This document shows, one piece after another, positions 45,397 through 53,472 of a DNA stretch of 64,000 nucleotides (positions are counted from its first letter, which is position 1; each line of letters opens with the position of its first letter). The notes below the pieces were generated by a model. It made no database searches, was not told the DNA's origin, and saw nothing but the letters and a program-made list of their open reading frames with translations. The stretch is from CAZFDE01 sp964517795. Lineage in GTDB: Bacteria; Planctomycetota; Phycisphaerae; Sedimentisphaerales; Anaerobacaceae. A program made the translations under genes and the position numbers. The stretch covers positions 53,914 to 117,913 of the forward strand of contig CAZFDE010000001.1 of NCBI GenBank assembly GCA_964517795.1, written 5' to 3'.

Positions 45397-47106
45397 TTAT
45401 ACCATGCTTTCTTCTAATTTCTGGTGTATCTCTTCCACGCCGTCCCATTGCAGGCCGCCGATTACCGACTGGGCAATATTGGTCAGATGATCGCCGATCT
45501 TCTCGATATTGTCCACCAAATCAATAAAAATCAGGCCGGTCTCGGGTGTACAGATCCCTTCGGTCATGCGTTGAACATGATTTTTTCGGAAATCGATCTG
45601 CATTTTATTGAGATTCTGTTCGTTCAATAATGAGCGTTTCGCAGCTTTAGAATCGTTTTGCGCCAGCGATTGAAAAATCGCTTCAAACATCTGATTGATT
45701 TCATGGCGAAGCCGATCAATTTCCAATTTCGCGGATTCGCTGAATACTTGATTTTGGCTGATTTTGCGTTCGGCGATTTCGGCAATGTTAACCGCATGAT
45801 CGCCAATCCGCTCGAGATCATTGACCGTGTGTAACAGAACCGGTAATTCGGAAGACAATTCATCAGACAATTCTTTACGGCTTAAGGTCGAAAGATAGGA
45901 CGTAATCTCATATTGAAAATCATCCAGGGCATCCTCCAGCTTCCGTGCGGCTTGCAGTTTTCTCGAATCGCTGGTACGCAGCCCATCCAGCGCGCAATTG
46001 GTCGATTTTTGGGCGGCCAGTACCATCCGGGTGATCTCAGAACGGGCTTGATTCATCGCCAATTCCGGCGTGGCCAATAAATGTTCTTCGAGGACCATCG
46101 GTTTTTCAGTCTCTTCCCCCGGTTGGGGTTTAACAAATCTGACAACAATTCCCTCCAATACACGGATCAACGGAATAAATACAAGCGTATTAACGATATT
46201 AAATAAACTATGGGCCACAGCAATATGAACCATAATATTATTCTGGGTCAATGTCCCCGGAACTATATATTCCACCCAATTACCATACCATCCGCCCCAT
46301 ACGATCGGCAGCATATACAGAACACCAATCACATTGAATAACGTATGTCCGCGGGCCGTTCGCCGTGCATTTAGGGATGTTCGCAGCGAAGCGATTTCCG
46401 CTGTAATTGTGGTGCCGATATTGTCACCCAGAATATAGGGGATAACAACCCGCAATGCGATATCCCAGTCCGTACCAAATGCACCGTTGAACGCCAGGAT
46501 CTGAACCATCGCAATTGTCGCGGAGCTGCTTTGAAGCAGCATTGTGATGACCGCCCCCGCCAGAACCGCAAAGATCGGGTTTTGTCCTAAATAAATTAAA
46601 ATATGCTGAACATGGTCGCTTTCTTTCAACGGCGCAAAGCCGTCCTTCATAAATCCGATACCAATAAACAGAATACCAAATCCCAAAACGACCCTGCCGA
46701 TATCACGCCTTTTTTGTTTCTTGCAAAACAACTGCATAAAGAAACCGATCCCGATCGCCGGCAGGGCATAACTGGTGATCTTGAATACCGCTAATGCCGA
46801 AACCAGCCATGCCGTAAAGGTGGTACCGATATTTGCTCCTAATACGACACTAAGCGCCTGTTTGAGCGTCAAAAGGCCCGCATTGACAAATCCGACGGTC
46901 ATCACGGTAGTCGCAGAACTCGATTGAATCAAACATGTAACCAGTGCACCAACAATGACAGCGATAACGCGATGTTGTGTTAACGCGGACAGCAATTTTC
47001 GGGCCCGTTGACTGGCAATTTTTTTGAGCCCTTCGGACATGATCCCCATGCCGAAAAGAAACAACCCTAATCCCCCTACTGTCCCGAAAACCATGTCCTT
47101 AATCAT
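45397..47106 (-). CDS. Na/Pi-cotransporter family protein with PhoU-like C-terminus
   Basis: The 569-residue protein has two inverted Na/Pi repeats, each with a QSSSATT-type motif (CLIQSSSATTVMTVGFV near residue 60 and LLQSSSATIAMVQIL near 190), and GANIGTT/GDNIGTT companions. After about residue 340 a soluble PhoU-like helical domain follows (LHTVNDLERIGDHAVNIAE, DLVDNIEKIGDHLTNIAQ). It should import phosphate with sodium, with the PhoU part setting activity. It is flanked by 140 bp upstream and 46 bp downstream without other genes. Confidence 0.93.
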   Translation of the reverse strand: MIKDMVFGTVGGLGLFLFGMGIMSEGLKKIASQRARKLLSALTQHRVIAVIVGALVTCLIQSSSATTVMTVGFVNAGLLTLKQALSVVLGANIGTTFTAWLVSALAVFKITSYALPAIGIGFFMQLFCKKQKRRDIGRVVLGFGILFIGIGFMKDGFAPLKESDHVQHILIYLGQNPIFAVLAGAVITMLLQSSSATIAMVQILAFNGAFGTDWDIALRVVIPYILGDNIGTTITAEIASLRTSLNARRTARGHTLFNVIGVLYMLPIVWGGWYGNWVEYIVPGTLTQNNIMVHIAVAHSLFNIVNTLVFIPLIRVLEGIVVRFVKPQPGEETEKPMVLEEHLLATPELAMNQARSEITRMVLAAQKSTNCALDGLRTSDSRKLQAARKLEDALDDFQYEITSYLSTLSRKELSDELSSELPVLLHTVNDLERIGDHAVNIAEIAERKISQNQVFSESAKLEIDRLRHEINQMFEAIFQSLAQNDSKAAKRSLLNEQNLNKMQIDFRKNHVQRMTEGICTPETGLIFIDLVDNIEKIGDHLTNIAQSVIGGLQWDGVEEIHQKLEESMV

Positions 47107-47246
47107 CCTGTACCCTCATTCGTCGAATGAATTGTTAAAATTTTGTTAGTGTTTCGTTAAGATATAGGGCTATATAGCCTGTTTTTGAGGTTTGGTCAAG
47201 GGTTGACATTCAAAATAGAATGAAAAATAAATGAAAAACCGGCCAA

Positions 47247-48356
47247 TCAAGTCAAAGAGCAAAGAATCTCAACACCTTCTTTGATCTTCTCGTCGCTGGT
47301 GGCGTAACTGATGCGAAAATGGGTATCCTTTTCGCTAAAGACGCTGCCGGGAATGATCAGAACATTGTTTTCGATCGCCTTTTCGACGAATTCGGTTGCG
47401 CTGGGGACCGGCGCTTTCACAAATGCATAGAATGCACCGGCCGGCTTGACAATCTCAAAATGGCCTTTCAGACCGTTGTAAATCAGGTCCCGCTTGCTGC
47501 GATAGGATTCGATATATTCTGAAATATCGTAATCGATGGCCTCGACGGCCGCCTTCTGGAATGGCGTCGGTGCACAAACAAAGGTATATTGTTGGATCTT
47601 GGCCATTTCCTCGATCAAAAATCGCAGCTTCGGGTGACAGGCCGCAATACCCAGCCGCCAGCCGGTCATCGAGCAGGTCTTACTGAAACCCTTGATCAGG
47701 AGCGTATTTTCATAATACGATGCCACGGAGTTAAACGGCTCATCATAGCAGAACCGGTCGTAGATCTCGTCGCTCATTACGACAATATCATTTTTGGCCG
47801 CCAGTTCAGCCAATTGTTGGACTTCCTCTTTGGGATAGACCATACCGGTCGGATTCGACGGGGAATTGGCAATAATCAGTTTGGTCCTGTCGCTGATCGC
47901 CGATTCGATCTTGTCCACATGGAGTCTGAAATCCGGATACGTATCGACAAAAACACATTTGCCGCCGAGCATATGGATGACATGCTTATAGATTACAAAA
48001 TAGGGGTCGGGAATAATCACCTCATCGCCGGGATCGATCATGGCCATAAACGCTAGCAGCAATGCCCCGCTGACGCCGCTGGTGACCATCACGGCCGGAT
48101 CGGTCCAGCCGGTATCCCGTGAAATGGCCTGAGCTGTTTTACGGCATAATGCTTCGTCGCCGGTCGTTTGGGAATAATGATTAAAGCCGTTTTGAATGGC
48201 TTCGATCGCTTTTTGCTTGAGCGGTTCGGGCACATCGAAATCGGGCTGGCCGATCGAAAAGTTGACCGGATCTTCCATCGCAGCCGCCTTGGCAAAGACC
48301 TTGCGAATCCCGCTGGCATCGATCCGATCCACACGCTGTGCCAATATCTTTTTCAT
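47247..48356 (-). CDS. Class I/II pyridoxal-phosphate aminotransferase (aspartate aminotransferase-like)
   Basis: The 369-residue protein has the type I aminotransferase pattern: NFSIGQPDFDVPEPLK, ITGGVSG-like VTSGVSGALLLAFMA, NSPSNPTGMVYPKEEV, VVMSDEIYDRFCYD and the PLP lysine in LLIKGFSKTCSMTGWRLG. It transfers amino groups between an amino acid and 2-oxoglutarate. Aspartate, or alanine, is the usual substrate in this subgroup, but not proven. It lies alone, followed by a short intergenic stretch with no clear terminator, and preceded by the terminator of the small basic protein gene. Confidence 0.9.
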   Translation of the reverse strand: MKKILAQRVDRIDASGIRKVFAKAAAMEDPVNFSIGQPDFDVPEPLKQKAIEAIQNGFNHYSQTTGDEALCRKTAQAISRDTGWTDPAVMVTSGVSGALLLAFMAMIDPGDEVIIPDPYFVIYKHVIHMLGGKCVFVDTYPDFRLHVDKIESAISDRTKLIIANSPSNPTGMVYPKEEVQQLAELAAKNDIVVMSDEIYDRFCYDEPFNSVASYYENTLLIKGFSKTCSMTGWRLGIAACHPKLRFLIEEMAKIQQYTFVCAPTPFQKAAVEAIDYDISEYIESYRSKRDLIYNGLKGHFEIVKPAGAFYAFVKAPVPSATEFVEKAIENNVLIIPGSVFSEKDTHFRISYATSDEKIKEGVEILCSLT

Positions 48357-48396
48357 CCTGCAATCTCCGCTAAACGTTAACCTTTATACCGGTACG

Positions 48397-48434
48397 AAAA
48401 ACCCGCAAACCATAGGGACAGAATTTGCGGGTTT
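48397..48434 (-). terminator. Rho-independent terminator after the small basic protein gene
   Basis: On the minus strand AAACCCGCAAA (48434-48424) pairs with TTTGCGGGTTT (48409-48399), an 11-bp stem with a 14-nt loop, followed by TTCG. It lies 24 nt after the stop at 48458. Confidence 0.8.
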
Positions 48435-48457
48435 GTTCCTTGCAAAAACATAAAGCG

Positions 48458-48709
48458 TTAAGAAGAAGCCGATTCGGTTTCTTCGGCGGTGGGCACAGCG
48501 GTCGTTTCTTCGGTTGCTTCTTCCAGCTTCTCTTTGCCCTTCTTGGCAGTATGCGCTTTTCGGTTTGCCACTTTGGGCAAACCCATAATCGGATCGTCTT
48601 CGTTCCATCGCTCTTCTTCTTTGAGCTTCTCGATCCGTTCTGCTCGGGTCAACACATTGCGGTGTCTTTTCAATGCACCTTTAACTTTTAATGAAGGATC
48701 TACTGACAT
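48458..48709 (-). CDS. Small basic protein (planctomycete/verrucomicrobial/chlamydial family)
   Basis: The 83-residue protein opens MSVDPSLKVKGALKRHRNVL and continues TRAERIEKLKEEERW and PIMGLPKVANRKA, which is the pattern of the conserved small basic protein found across the PVC group. A Thr/Glu-rich tail (EEATEETTAVPTAEETESAS) is longer than usual. GGAG precedes the ATG. The family is thought to be a ribosome-associated or nucleic-acid-binding protein, but its role is unclear to me. It supports the planctomycete assignment of the window. Confidence 0.88.
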   Translation of the reverse strand: MSVDPSLKVKGALKRHRNVLTRAERIEKLKEEERWNEDDPIMGLPKVANRKAHTAKKGKEKLEEATEETTAVPTAEETESASS

Positions 48710-48738
48710 TGAATCATTCTCCTGAATAAACGAATTTC

Positions 48739-49503
48739 TTACTTTATTTTCATCCCGTAGGCATCGTGAAAGGGCTTGGGCCCAAACGTTTCATAGCCTT
48801 GGGGGGCCTTATACTGACTTCCAACTTCGATGATCTTTCTTAACGCATCGCGTCCCGGTCCGCGGTGAGTTGTTTCGTACCGATCACGAGAGATCAAATA
48901 ATATACACTTCCGATCTGACGGATTTCGGTTGCAATGCCGTTTTTTGAAAAAAATTCCTGAACCGGCACCAGGTCTGCCTTGGCCTGGTACTGCTGGATC
49001 ACAATACAGTTATCGCCCTGTGCGGCCGGGGCAGGTTGGACAGGGTTCACTGTTTTCGGTTGCTCAGAAGGTTCCACGGTCGTCGGCACCTGCCTTAGCG
49101 TGCGTGACTGCGGATTGACCGATGCGGTATTTCGAGATGGGTCCAACGAAGCTGTATTTTGGCCGGCAGCCGGCGAATTGGACTGTTCAACCGCACTGGA
49201 GCGGCCAAGATTGTAAAAAAGCACCAGCAGCAGCAATACGATCAGCCCGCCCAGTACAGCCAACTGCCACGGAAGTGAAAACTCGATCCGATTACCATTG
49301 ACCTGCACCGGTTTGGGTTTTCGCGGCCAGCGGGTCAGTTTTTCACTGACAGCCGGCTTTTGTTCCGGTTCGGCTTTCGGCGTAGATGGCTGTTCTTTTG
49401 GTTTTTGCGGATGCAGCGGTTCCACCGGCCGGTCTTTCTTGACATCCAGACGGCCTTGGCCGATCACCTCGTATAACGCCATTTTGTTCTTTTTTCGACG
49501 CAT
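48739..49503 (-). CDS. One-TM envelope protein with SPOR-like C-terminus
   Basis: I start it at ATG 49503, which follows GCGGAAAAAGTCT. A TTG at 49518 adds five residues, and ATG 49482 would shorten it. The 254-residue protein has a basic, Pro/Lys-rich cytoplasmic part, one membrane helix (LPWQLAVLGGLIVLLLLVLFY), a Ser/Pro/Gln linker and a C-terminal domain (CIVIQQYQAKADLVPVQEFF, IATEIRQIGSVYYLISRDRY) that resembles the sporulation-related SPOR repeat fold. SPOR domains bind denuded peptidoglycan. It may link the envelope to division, but that is inference. The gene is 29 nt upstream of the small basic protein gene. Confidence 0.7.
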   Translation of the reverse strand: MRRKKNKMALYEVIGQGRLDVKKDRPVEPLHPQKPKEQPSTPKAEPEQKPAVSEKLTRWPRKPKPVQVNGNRIEFSLPWQLAVLGGLIVLLLLVLFYNLGRSSAVEQSNSPAAGQNTASLDPSRNTASVNPQSRTLRQVPTTVEPSEQPKTVNPVQPAPAAQGDNCIVIQQYQAKADLVPVQEFFSKNGIATEIRQIGSVYYLISRDRYETTHRGPGRDALRKIIEVGSQYKAPQGYETFGPKPFHDAYGMKIK

Positions 49504-49666
49504 AGACTTTTTCCGCAATCCAAAACACCTTTTTTAACGGATTTGAACACAGATTTCAAGGATAATTTGTAAAACCCCTGCAAACAGCTGTTTTTAACCG
49601 GCAAACAGTGATTTCTTGCCTTTAGAGCTTCTAATGCGATTAGAGTCTGCCCCACCGCTATATCAT

Positions 49667-49693
49667 AAAAAAGGGCCGGTTAGCCCGGCCCTT
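49667..49693 (-). terminator. Terminator of the gap-truncated LamG gene
   Basis: On the minus strand AAGGGCCGG (49693-49685) pairs with CCGGCCCTT (49679-49671), a perfect 9-bp stem with a 5-nt loop, followed by TTTT. Because it follows the gap, the LamG gene must end within the N run or just before this point. A frame can be drawn through the N run into the hairpin, but it would be meaningless. Confidence 0.88.
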
Positions 49694-49696
49694 GAT

Positions 49697-49796
49697 NNNN
49701 NNNNNNNNNNNNNNNNNNNNNNNNNNNNNNNNNNNNNNNNNNNNNNNNNNNNNNNNNNNNNNNNNNNNNNNNNNNNNNNNNNNNNNNNNNNNNNNN
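49697..49796. other. Scaffold gap (100 N)
   Basis: A run of exactly 100 N of unknown true length. It removes the 3' end of the LamG-protein gene. Confidence 0.98.
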
Positions 49797-50806
49797 CCAA
49801 CCGGGGCATCGGAAAGCACCCAGTTCGGATCGCTGTCGTCAATTTCCGGTGTTGCGCCGAGTTGGCCATCATTGCCATTGCCGCTCATATCGGCTGCAAC
49901 CTGACCCTCACCGTCGTCAAAATCCCAATAGCCAATCAGATTGGGATCATAAATATCCGGCCCGGCATGCATATTCATTTGAATTTCCTCCAATGACACC
50001 GCCCTGTCATACATCGCAACATCATCAATAAGGCCATTAAAGAATTGAGGACTAGCCGTTTCCATTCTTCCAATGAAGATATGATTAGTTTCACCCTGAT
50101 GCAAGACACCCTCATACGCGGCTTCGCCATCGGGCTGACCATTTACAAAAAGTTTAACCGTATCCCCGTCCCATGTTGCTGTCACATGATACCACAGATT
50201 GGGATTGATCTGCGTCCTGCCGGTTACGATGATAAATTCATCGTCATTCTTGAACGGAATAAACTCCAGAAAACCGGACTGGGTCACCCTGAATTGCCAC
50301 ACTCTTTCCCAACGGGAACGATCCTTGCTGACAATCGACATCGTTGATCCGGCACTCGCACGTTTTATCCATGCCTGGATTGTAATCTTTTGCGGAACCA
50401 GGATGGCCGGGCTTCCTAAGTCCACATAGTCATTGATCCCGTCAAAATCCAGGGCATAGCCTTCGGGGCAAATCGCAAAAACCGACACGTCTTTGTCGGC
50501 CGTCATCTTGACATCGCCCTCACTGTAATGGGCGGTAATTGTAATATCGGTTGGCACATCAATCATCTTGGTTTCCAAAAGCCCGGCAGTAATCTGGGCG
50601 ATTGAATTCGGATCAATGCTCCAGTCGGCCAAATCGGTCACATCTTGTGTTGTCTCATCATTATATGAAGCAATCGCTTTATATTGTGCATGCAGATTTT
50701 CCGCTACTTCACGCGATCCGACAATATCCAGACCGGTTAGTTGTTCAGACTTATCCGCCCAGGCCCCGCCATTGACCACTAAAAGCAACACAACCGATAC
50801 AACCAT
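49797..50806 (-). CDS. Secreted LamG-domain protein, 3' end lost in gap
   Basis: About 336 residues are visible from ATG 50806. The signal peptide is MVVSVVLLLVVNGGAWA, with an in-frame basic stretch (QKRSNWV) just upstream and no start codon there. A short N-terminal domain of unknown type (QLTGLDIVGSREVAENLHAQ) precedes an Ig-like segment (PTDITITAHYSEGDVKMTAD). A LamG/concanavalin-like domain follows about 118-310: ALDFDGINDYVDLGSPAILV, ITIQAWIKRASAG, WYHVTATWDGDTVKLFVNGQ, FFNGLIDDVAMYDRAVSLEE. The last visible part repeats the LamG start (NLIGYWDFDDGEGQVAADMS), so a second LamG domain may lie in the gap. A carbohydrate-binding or adhesion role is likely. Confidence 0.8.
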
Positions 50807-51102
50807 AACCCAATTTGATCTCTTTTGTATTTTTCAACCCTTTCTCAATGTAAGTTTTTGTACACTTCCTGATTTATACAAATTTAAAAAATACCTCTAT
50901 CGTTATGATGCGCAACCCGGGAATCTATCCCCTAAAGAATTAATTTTTCTCCAAAAAAATTACGGTTTTCTCTTTTATCCTTATTGCCAGCCCCTTCTAA
51001 CTGTTTTGATAAAAATTGCCACACCTGAGCCTCACATTCGCTTGGTTAACTTTCATTATATACTAATTGGCACCGGATTACAAGGATAATCTCAGGGCTT
51101 AT
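50807..51102. other. Intergenic, no gene recognised
   Basis: 296 bp of AT-rich sequence upstream of the LamG gene. Both strands have only short frames. A minus-strand TATAAA after TTG near 50873-50880 may be the LamG promoter. Nothing else stands out. Confidence 0.5.
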
Positions 51103-51162
51103 TTACTTTTTTTTGCCGTTTTTGACCAGCCGCAAATCACTGGTGCCGTAATAACTGCTAAG
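51103..51162 (-). pseudogene. In-frame tail after the sulfatase stop, duplicate of the giant subtilase 3' end
   Basis: Directly after the sulfatase TAG, the same frame continues for 19 codons (L-S-S-YYGTSDLRLVKNGKKK) to a TAA. It matches YYGTGDLRLVKNGKKTK, the end of the subtilase-like protein at 52728. At DNA level 51113-51154 and 52741-52782 differ at only 3 of 42 positions, in the same orientation. It looks like a remnant of recombination, or a former C-terminus cut off by a nonsense change. Confidence 0.75.
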
Positions 51163-52617
51163 CTATCTTGTTTTTTTGAGTTCTTTTTGTGTTTGCTCCT
51201 CTTCTTTTTCGCGTGCTGCTTTGAGATTGAGATACTGCTGCCACGCAGATGAGTTTTTGTCCGGCCCGGGCAGCGTTTCAAGCTTTTTCATAAACCGCTG
51301 TTTGGCTTTTAGAACCTCGATGTCCTCTGAATTCGTAACATTTTCATAGCTGGTGCCGTCACGTCGGCCTTTGGTATCCCAGAAGTTATTCTTGCCGTCC
51401 AGCAGCCACCGTTTGTCCCTGAGCATCCGTTTATCCAGTAAATACGAGAATATATAGTCCCGCGTGTCCGTCTTTTGGCCGCGTAGGATCGGGCCAAAGC
51501 TCACACCGTCTATGCGATAGTTCTCGGGAAGGGACGCGTGGCCAAAATCGCACAAGGTAGGCATGACATCGGTTAAATCCAATAAGGCATCCGACCGACC
51601 TTGTTTTTTGACCAGCGAAGGACAATAAGCAATCATCGGCACCCTCACGCCTTTTTCCTGATACGTTGACCCTTTGCCGCTTTTTTCACTGGTTCCGTTG
51701 TCACTGGTAAACAAAATCAGCGTATTATCCCTTATACCCAGTTCATCAAGTGTATCGACTATTCGTCCCACGAGATAATCGAGATACTCAACATTGCTTT
51801 TGAGTGTGGCCTTGCCTTTTTTGCCCGTAGGGTTACGGTTTTCATCGAGTTCGGGAGTGGTCACATAACCATACCTTTTTTGATTTATTGGATCCCAATG
51901 TTTATGCGGAATATGCGATGGGTAATACGCAAAGAAAGGCCTGTCTTTATTTTGTTTGATGAAATCAATGATAAAATCGGTGCACATATCCGGACCGTAG
52001 TCGTTCATCGTGGTATCGATCTGCTTGCCGTTTTGCACGATTGCCGGCTGCCAGTAGTAGCTTGGCCGATTCGGCAGCAAGGCGTGGGGCGGGCTTTTGG
52101 AGAATGACGCAGTTTTATCAACTACCGTACTGGTAGCACAGACCTGATCGAAAAAATACTCTTGCGGTGTACCAAAAAGCTGCCATTTATCCGAGATGGC
52201 TGTGGCATAGCCGGCTTTTTTGAGTGCTTCGGAAAAAACAATATTGGTTCGCGAGAGCACTTTACCCTTTTCCGGTTTGGCCGGCATCAGATAGTTGTGG
52301 AACCATCCGGTCGTGAAGCCGTAACGGCCGGTCATAATCATTGCTCTGGATGGGCGGCACAGCGGCGTGGACCAGCAGGTATCAAAAAAGACGCCGTTGC
52401 GGGCCAGGGCATCCAGCGTAGGGGTCGAATGATCTCGATTGCCATAGCAGCCCAGTTCCTTGGCCGACAGATCGTCGGCCATAATCAAAATAATATTCGG
52501 CTTTTTAGAATTTGACTTTTTTGAAAATTGATTGATGTTACAGTCGGCGAGAATTATTGCCGCTGCCGAGGTTCCGATGGTCGACAGGAATCCGCGGCGA
52601 GAGATGTGCGTTTGCAT
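51163..52617 (-). CDS. Tat-exported sulfatase (CxPSR type)
   Basis: Started at ATG 52617, which follows AAGGA eight bases away, the protein has 484 residues. A longer frame to 52656 lacks a ribosome binding site. MQTHISRRGFLSTIGTSAAA is a twin-arginine signal. The sulfatase fold follows: NIILIMADDLSAKELGCYGN (metal Asp pair), the formylglycine site PLCRPSRAMIMTGRYG with Cys87, and LILFTSDNGTSEKSG. The active-site Cys needs conversion to formylglycine by an anaerobic sulfatase-maturating enzyme, not encoded here. It probably removes sulfate from a glycan. It has its own promoter, and its 3' end is followed by a duplicated tail. Confidence 0.92.
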   Translation of the reverse strand: MQTHISRRGFLSTIGTSAAAIILADCNINQFSKKSNSKKPNIILIMADDLSAKELGCYGNRDHSTPTLDALARNGVFFDTCWSTPLCRPSRAMIMTGRYGFTTGWFHNYLMPAKPEKGKVLSRTNIVFSEALKKAGYATAISDKWQLFGTPQEYFFDQVCATSTVVDKTASFSKSPPHALLPNRPSYYWQPAIVQNGKQIDTTMNDYGPDMCTDFIIDFIKQNKDRPFFAYYPSHIPHKHWDPINQKRYGYVTTPELDENRNPTGKKGKATLKSNVEYLDYLVGRIVDTLDELGIRDNTLILFTSDNGTSEKSGKGSTYQEKGVRVPMIAYCPSLVKKQGRSDALLDLTDVMPTLCDFGHASLPENYRIDGVSFGPILRGQKTDTRDYIFSYLLDKRMLRDKRWLLDGKNNFWDTKGRRDGTSYENVTNSEDIEVLKAKQRFMKKLETLPGPDKNSSAWQQYLNLKAAREKEEEQTQKELKKTR

Positions 52618-52689
52618 GTGGCTTTTCCTTGTAAATTGTTTAATTCGAAATTTCAAGTTACTAAGCTAAGAGACTTTGAATAGAATCTC

Positions 52690-52717
52690 ATTATATCGCA
52701 AAGAAAAGATAGTGCAA
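52690..52717 (-). promoter_or_regulatory. Putative promoter of the sulfatase gene
   Basis: On the minus strand the consensus -10 TATAAT (52690-52695) lies 16 bp from TTGCAC (52712-52717). It would give a 5' leader of about 65 nt before ATG 52617. Consensus match only. Confidence 0.5.
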
Positions 52718-52727
52718 TGCCGCTCTG

Positions 52728-53472
52728 CTACTTTGTTTTTTTGCCGTTTTTGACCAGCCGCAGATCGCCGGTGCCGTAATAATAACCGCCGTCACGGTAT
52801 CGACCAAAGAGATTGATTTGGATCTTGCCGCCTTTTTTGGCAGTGCGATCGACCAATTGTGATTTTTCGAAATAAGCGATCACCGCCGTAAACGGACGGC
52901 CAAAATAGGTAAATTCGTGATATCGCTGTCGATCGGATTCGGTGTGTCCGGGCATCAGGACCAGCGGCTCGTCCAAAATATCCGAAACATGCGTATCAGG
53001 CAATAACACAATACCGACCACATATTTCCAGAAGGGATTGTTGATCCGGACGTGTTTCGGATAAATATATGCGGCCACTTCATCTGCATTAAATTCAAAA
53101 GCCCCCATATCAAGCCTGCCGAACGCCACCCGCGGCAGACCCGCCAGATCGTAAAATCCCGATTTCGTTTTAAAATTCGGATCGCCCGCATTGATACACA
53201 AGGATTCGAGCAGCAGACGAAAATCGCCATTGTCCGGATCGAAAAAACACGGATCGACATCGATATTGCCCGGGCCGTAATGAATAATATCAGTAGAAAG
53301 AGACTCGATCTGCTCTGGCCCACCTTCGATATTGGAATAAGCAATATCGGTAATGCAATCCTCGAGTCGAATTTGCGGCCCCAAAAACGCCTGATTATTG
53401 TAGATAATCGTGTTCTCGATATCCAGATGATTGGGTTCAAGCCAGAAGTATTCGCTAAAGACCCCCCCCCCC
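52728..53472 (-). pseudogene. 3' part of the giant subtilase/beta-helix gene, out of frame by one base
   Basis: This is the continuation of the gene at 53455-57993 in the neighbouring frame. After the G tract, translation reads GGGVFSEYFWLEPNHLDIEN, which continues the beta-helix rungs (YNNQAFLGPQIRLEDCITD), a closing ADPNF-like region (CINAGDPNFKTKSGFYD) and LGAFEF-like LDMGAFEFNAD. A separate C-terminal domain ends FGRYRDGGYYYGTGDLRLVK. If the tract had 10 rather than 11 bases, one protein of about 1755 residues would result. An ATG at 53549 opens this frame upstream but is in the coding part of the first frame and is not a plausible start. Stop is TAG. Confidence 0.8.

Noticed and set aside
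49658..49796. Extension of the LamG protein through the N run to a stop near 49658
   Set aside because: The apparent coding beyond the gap is a rho-independent terminator hairpin.
51103..51165. Amber (TAG) readthrough or pyrrolysine insertion at the sulfatase stop
   Set aside because: The giant subtilase and the CoA-transferase genes also end in TAG, and nothing suggests amber suppression. The in-frame tail is better explained by recombination or a nonsense change.
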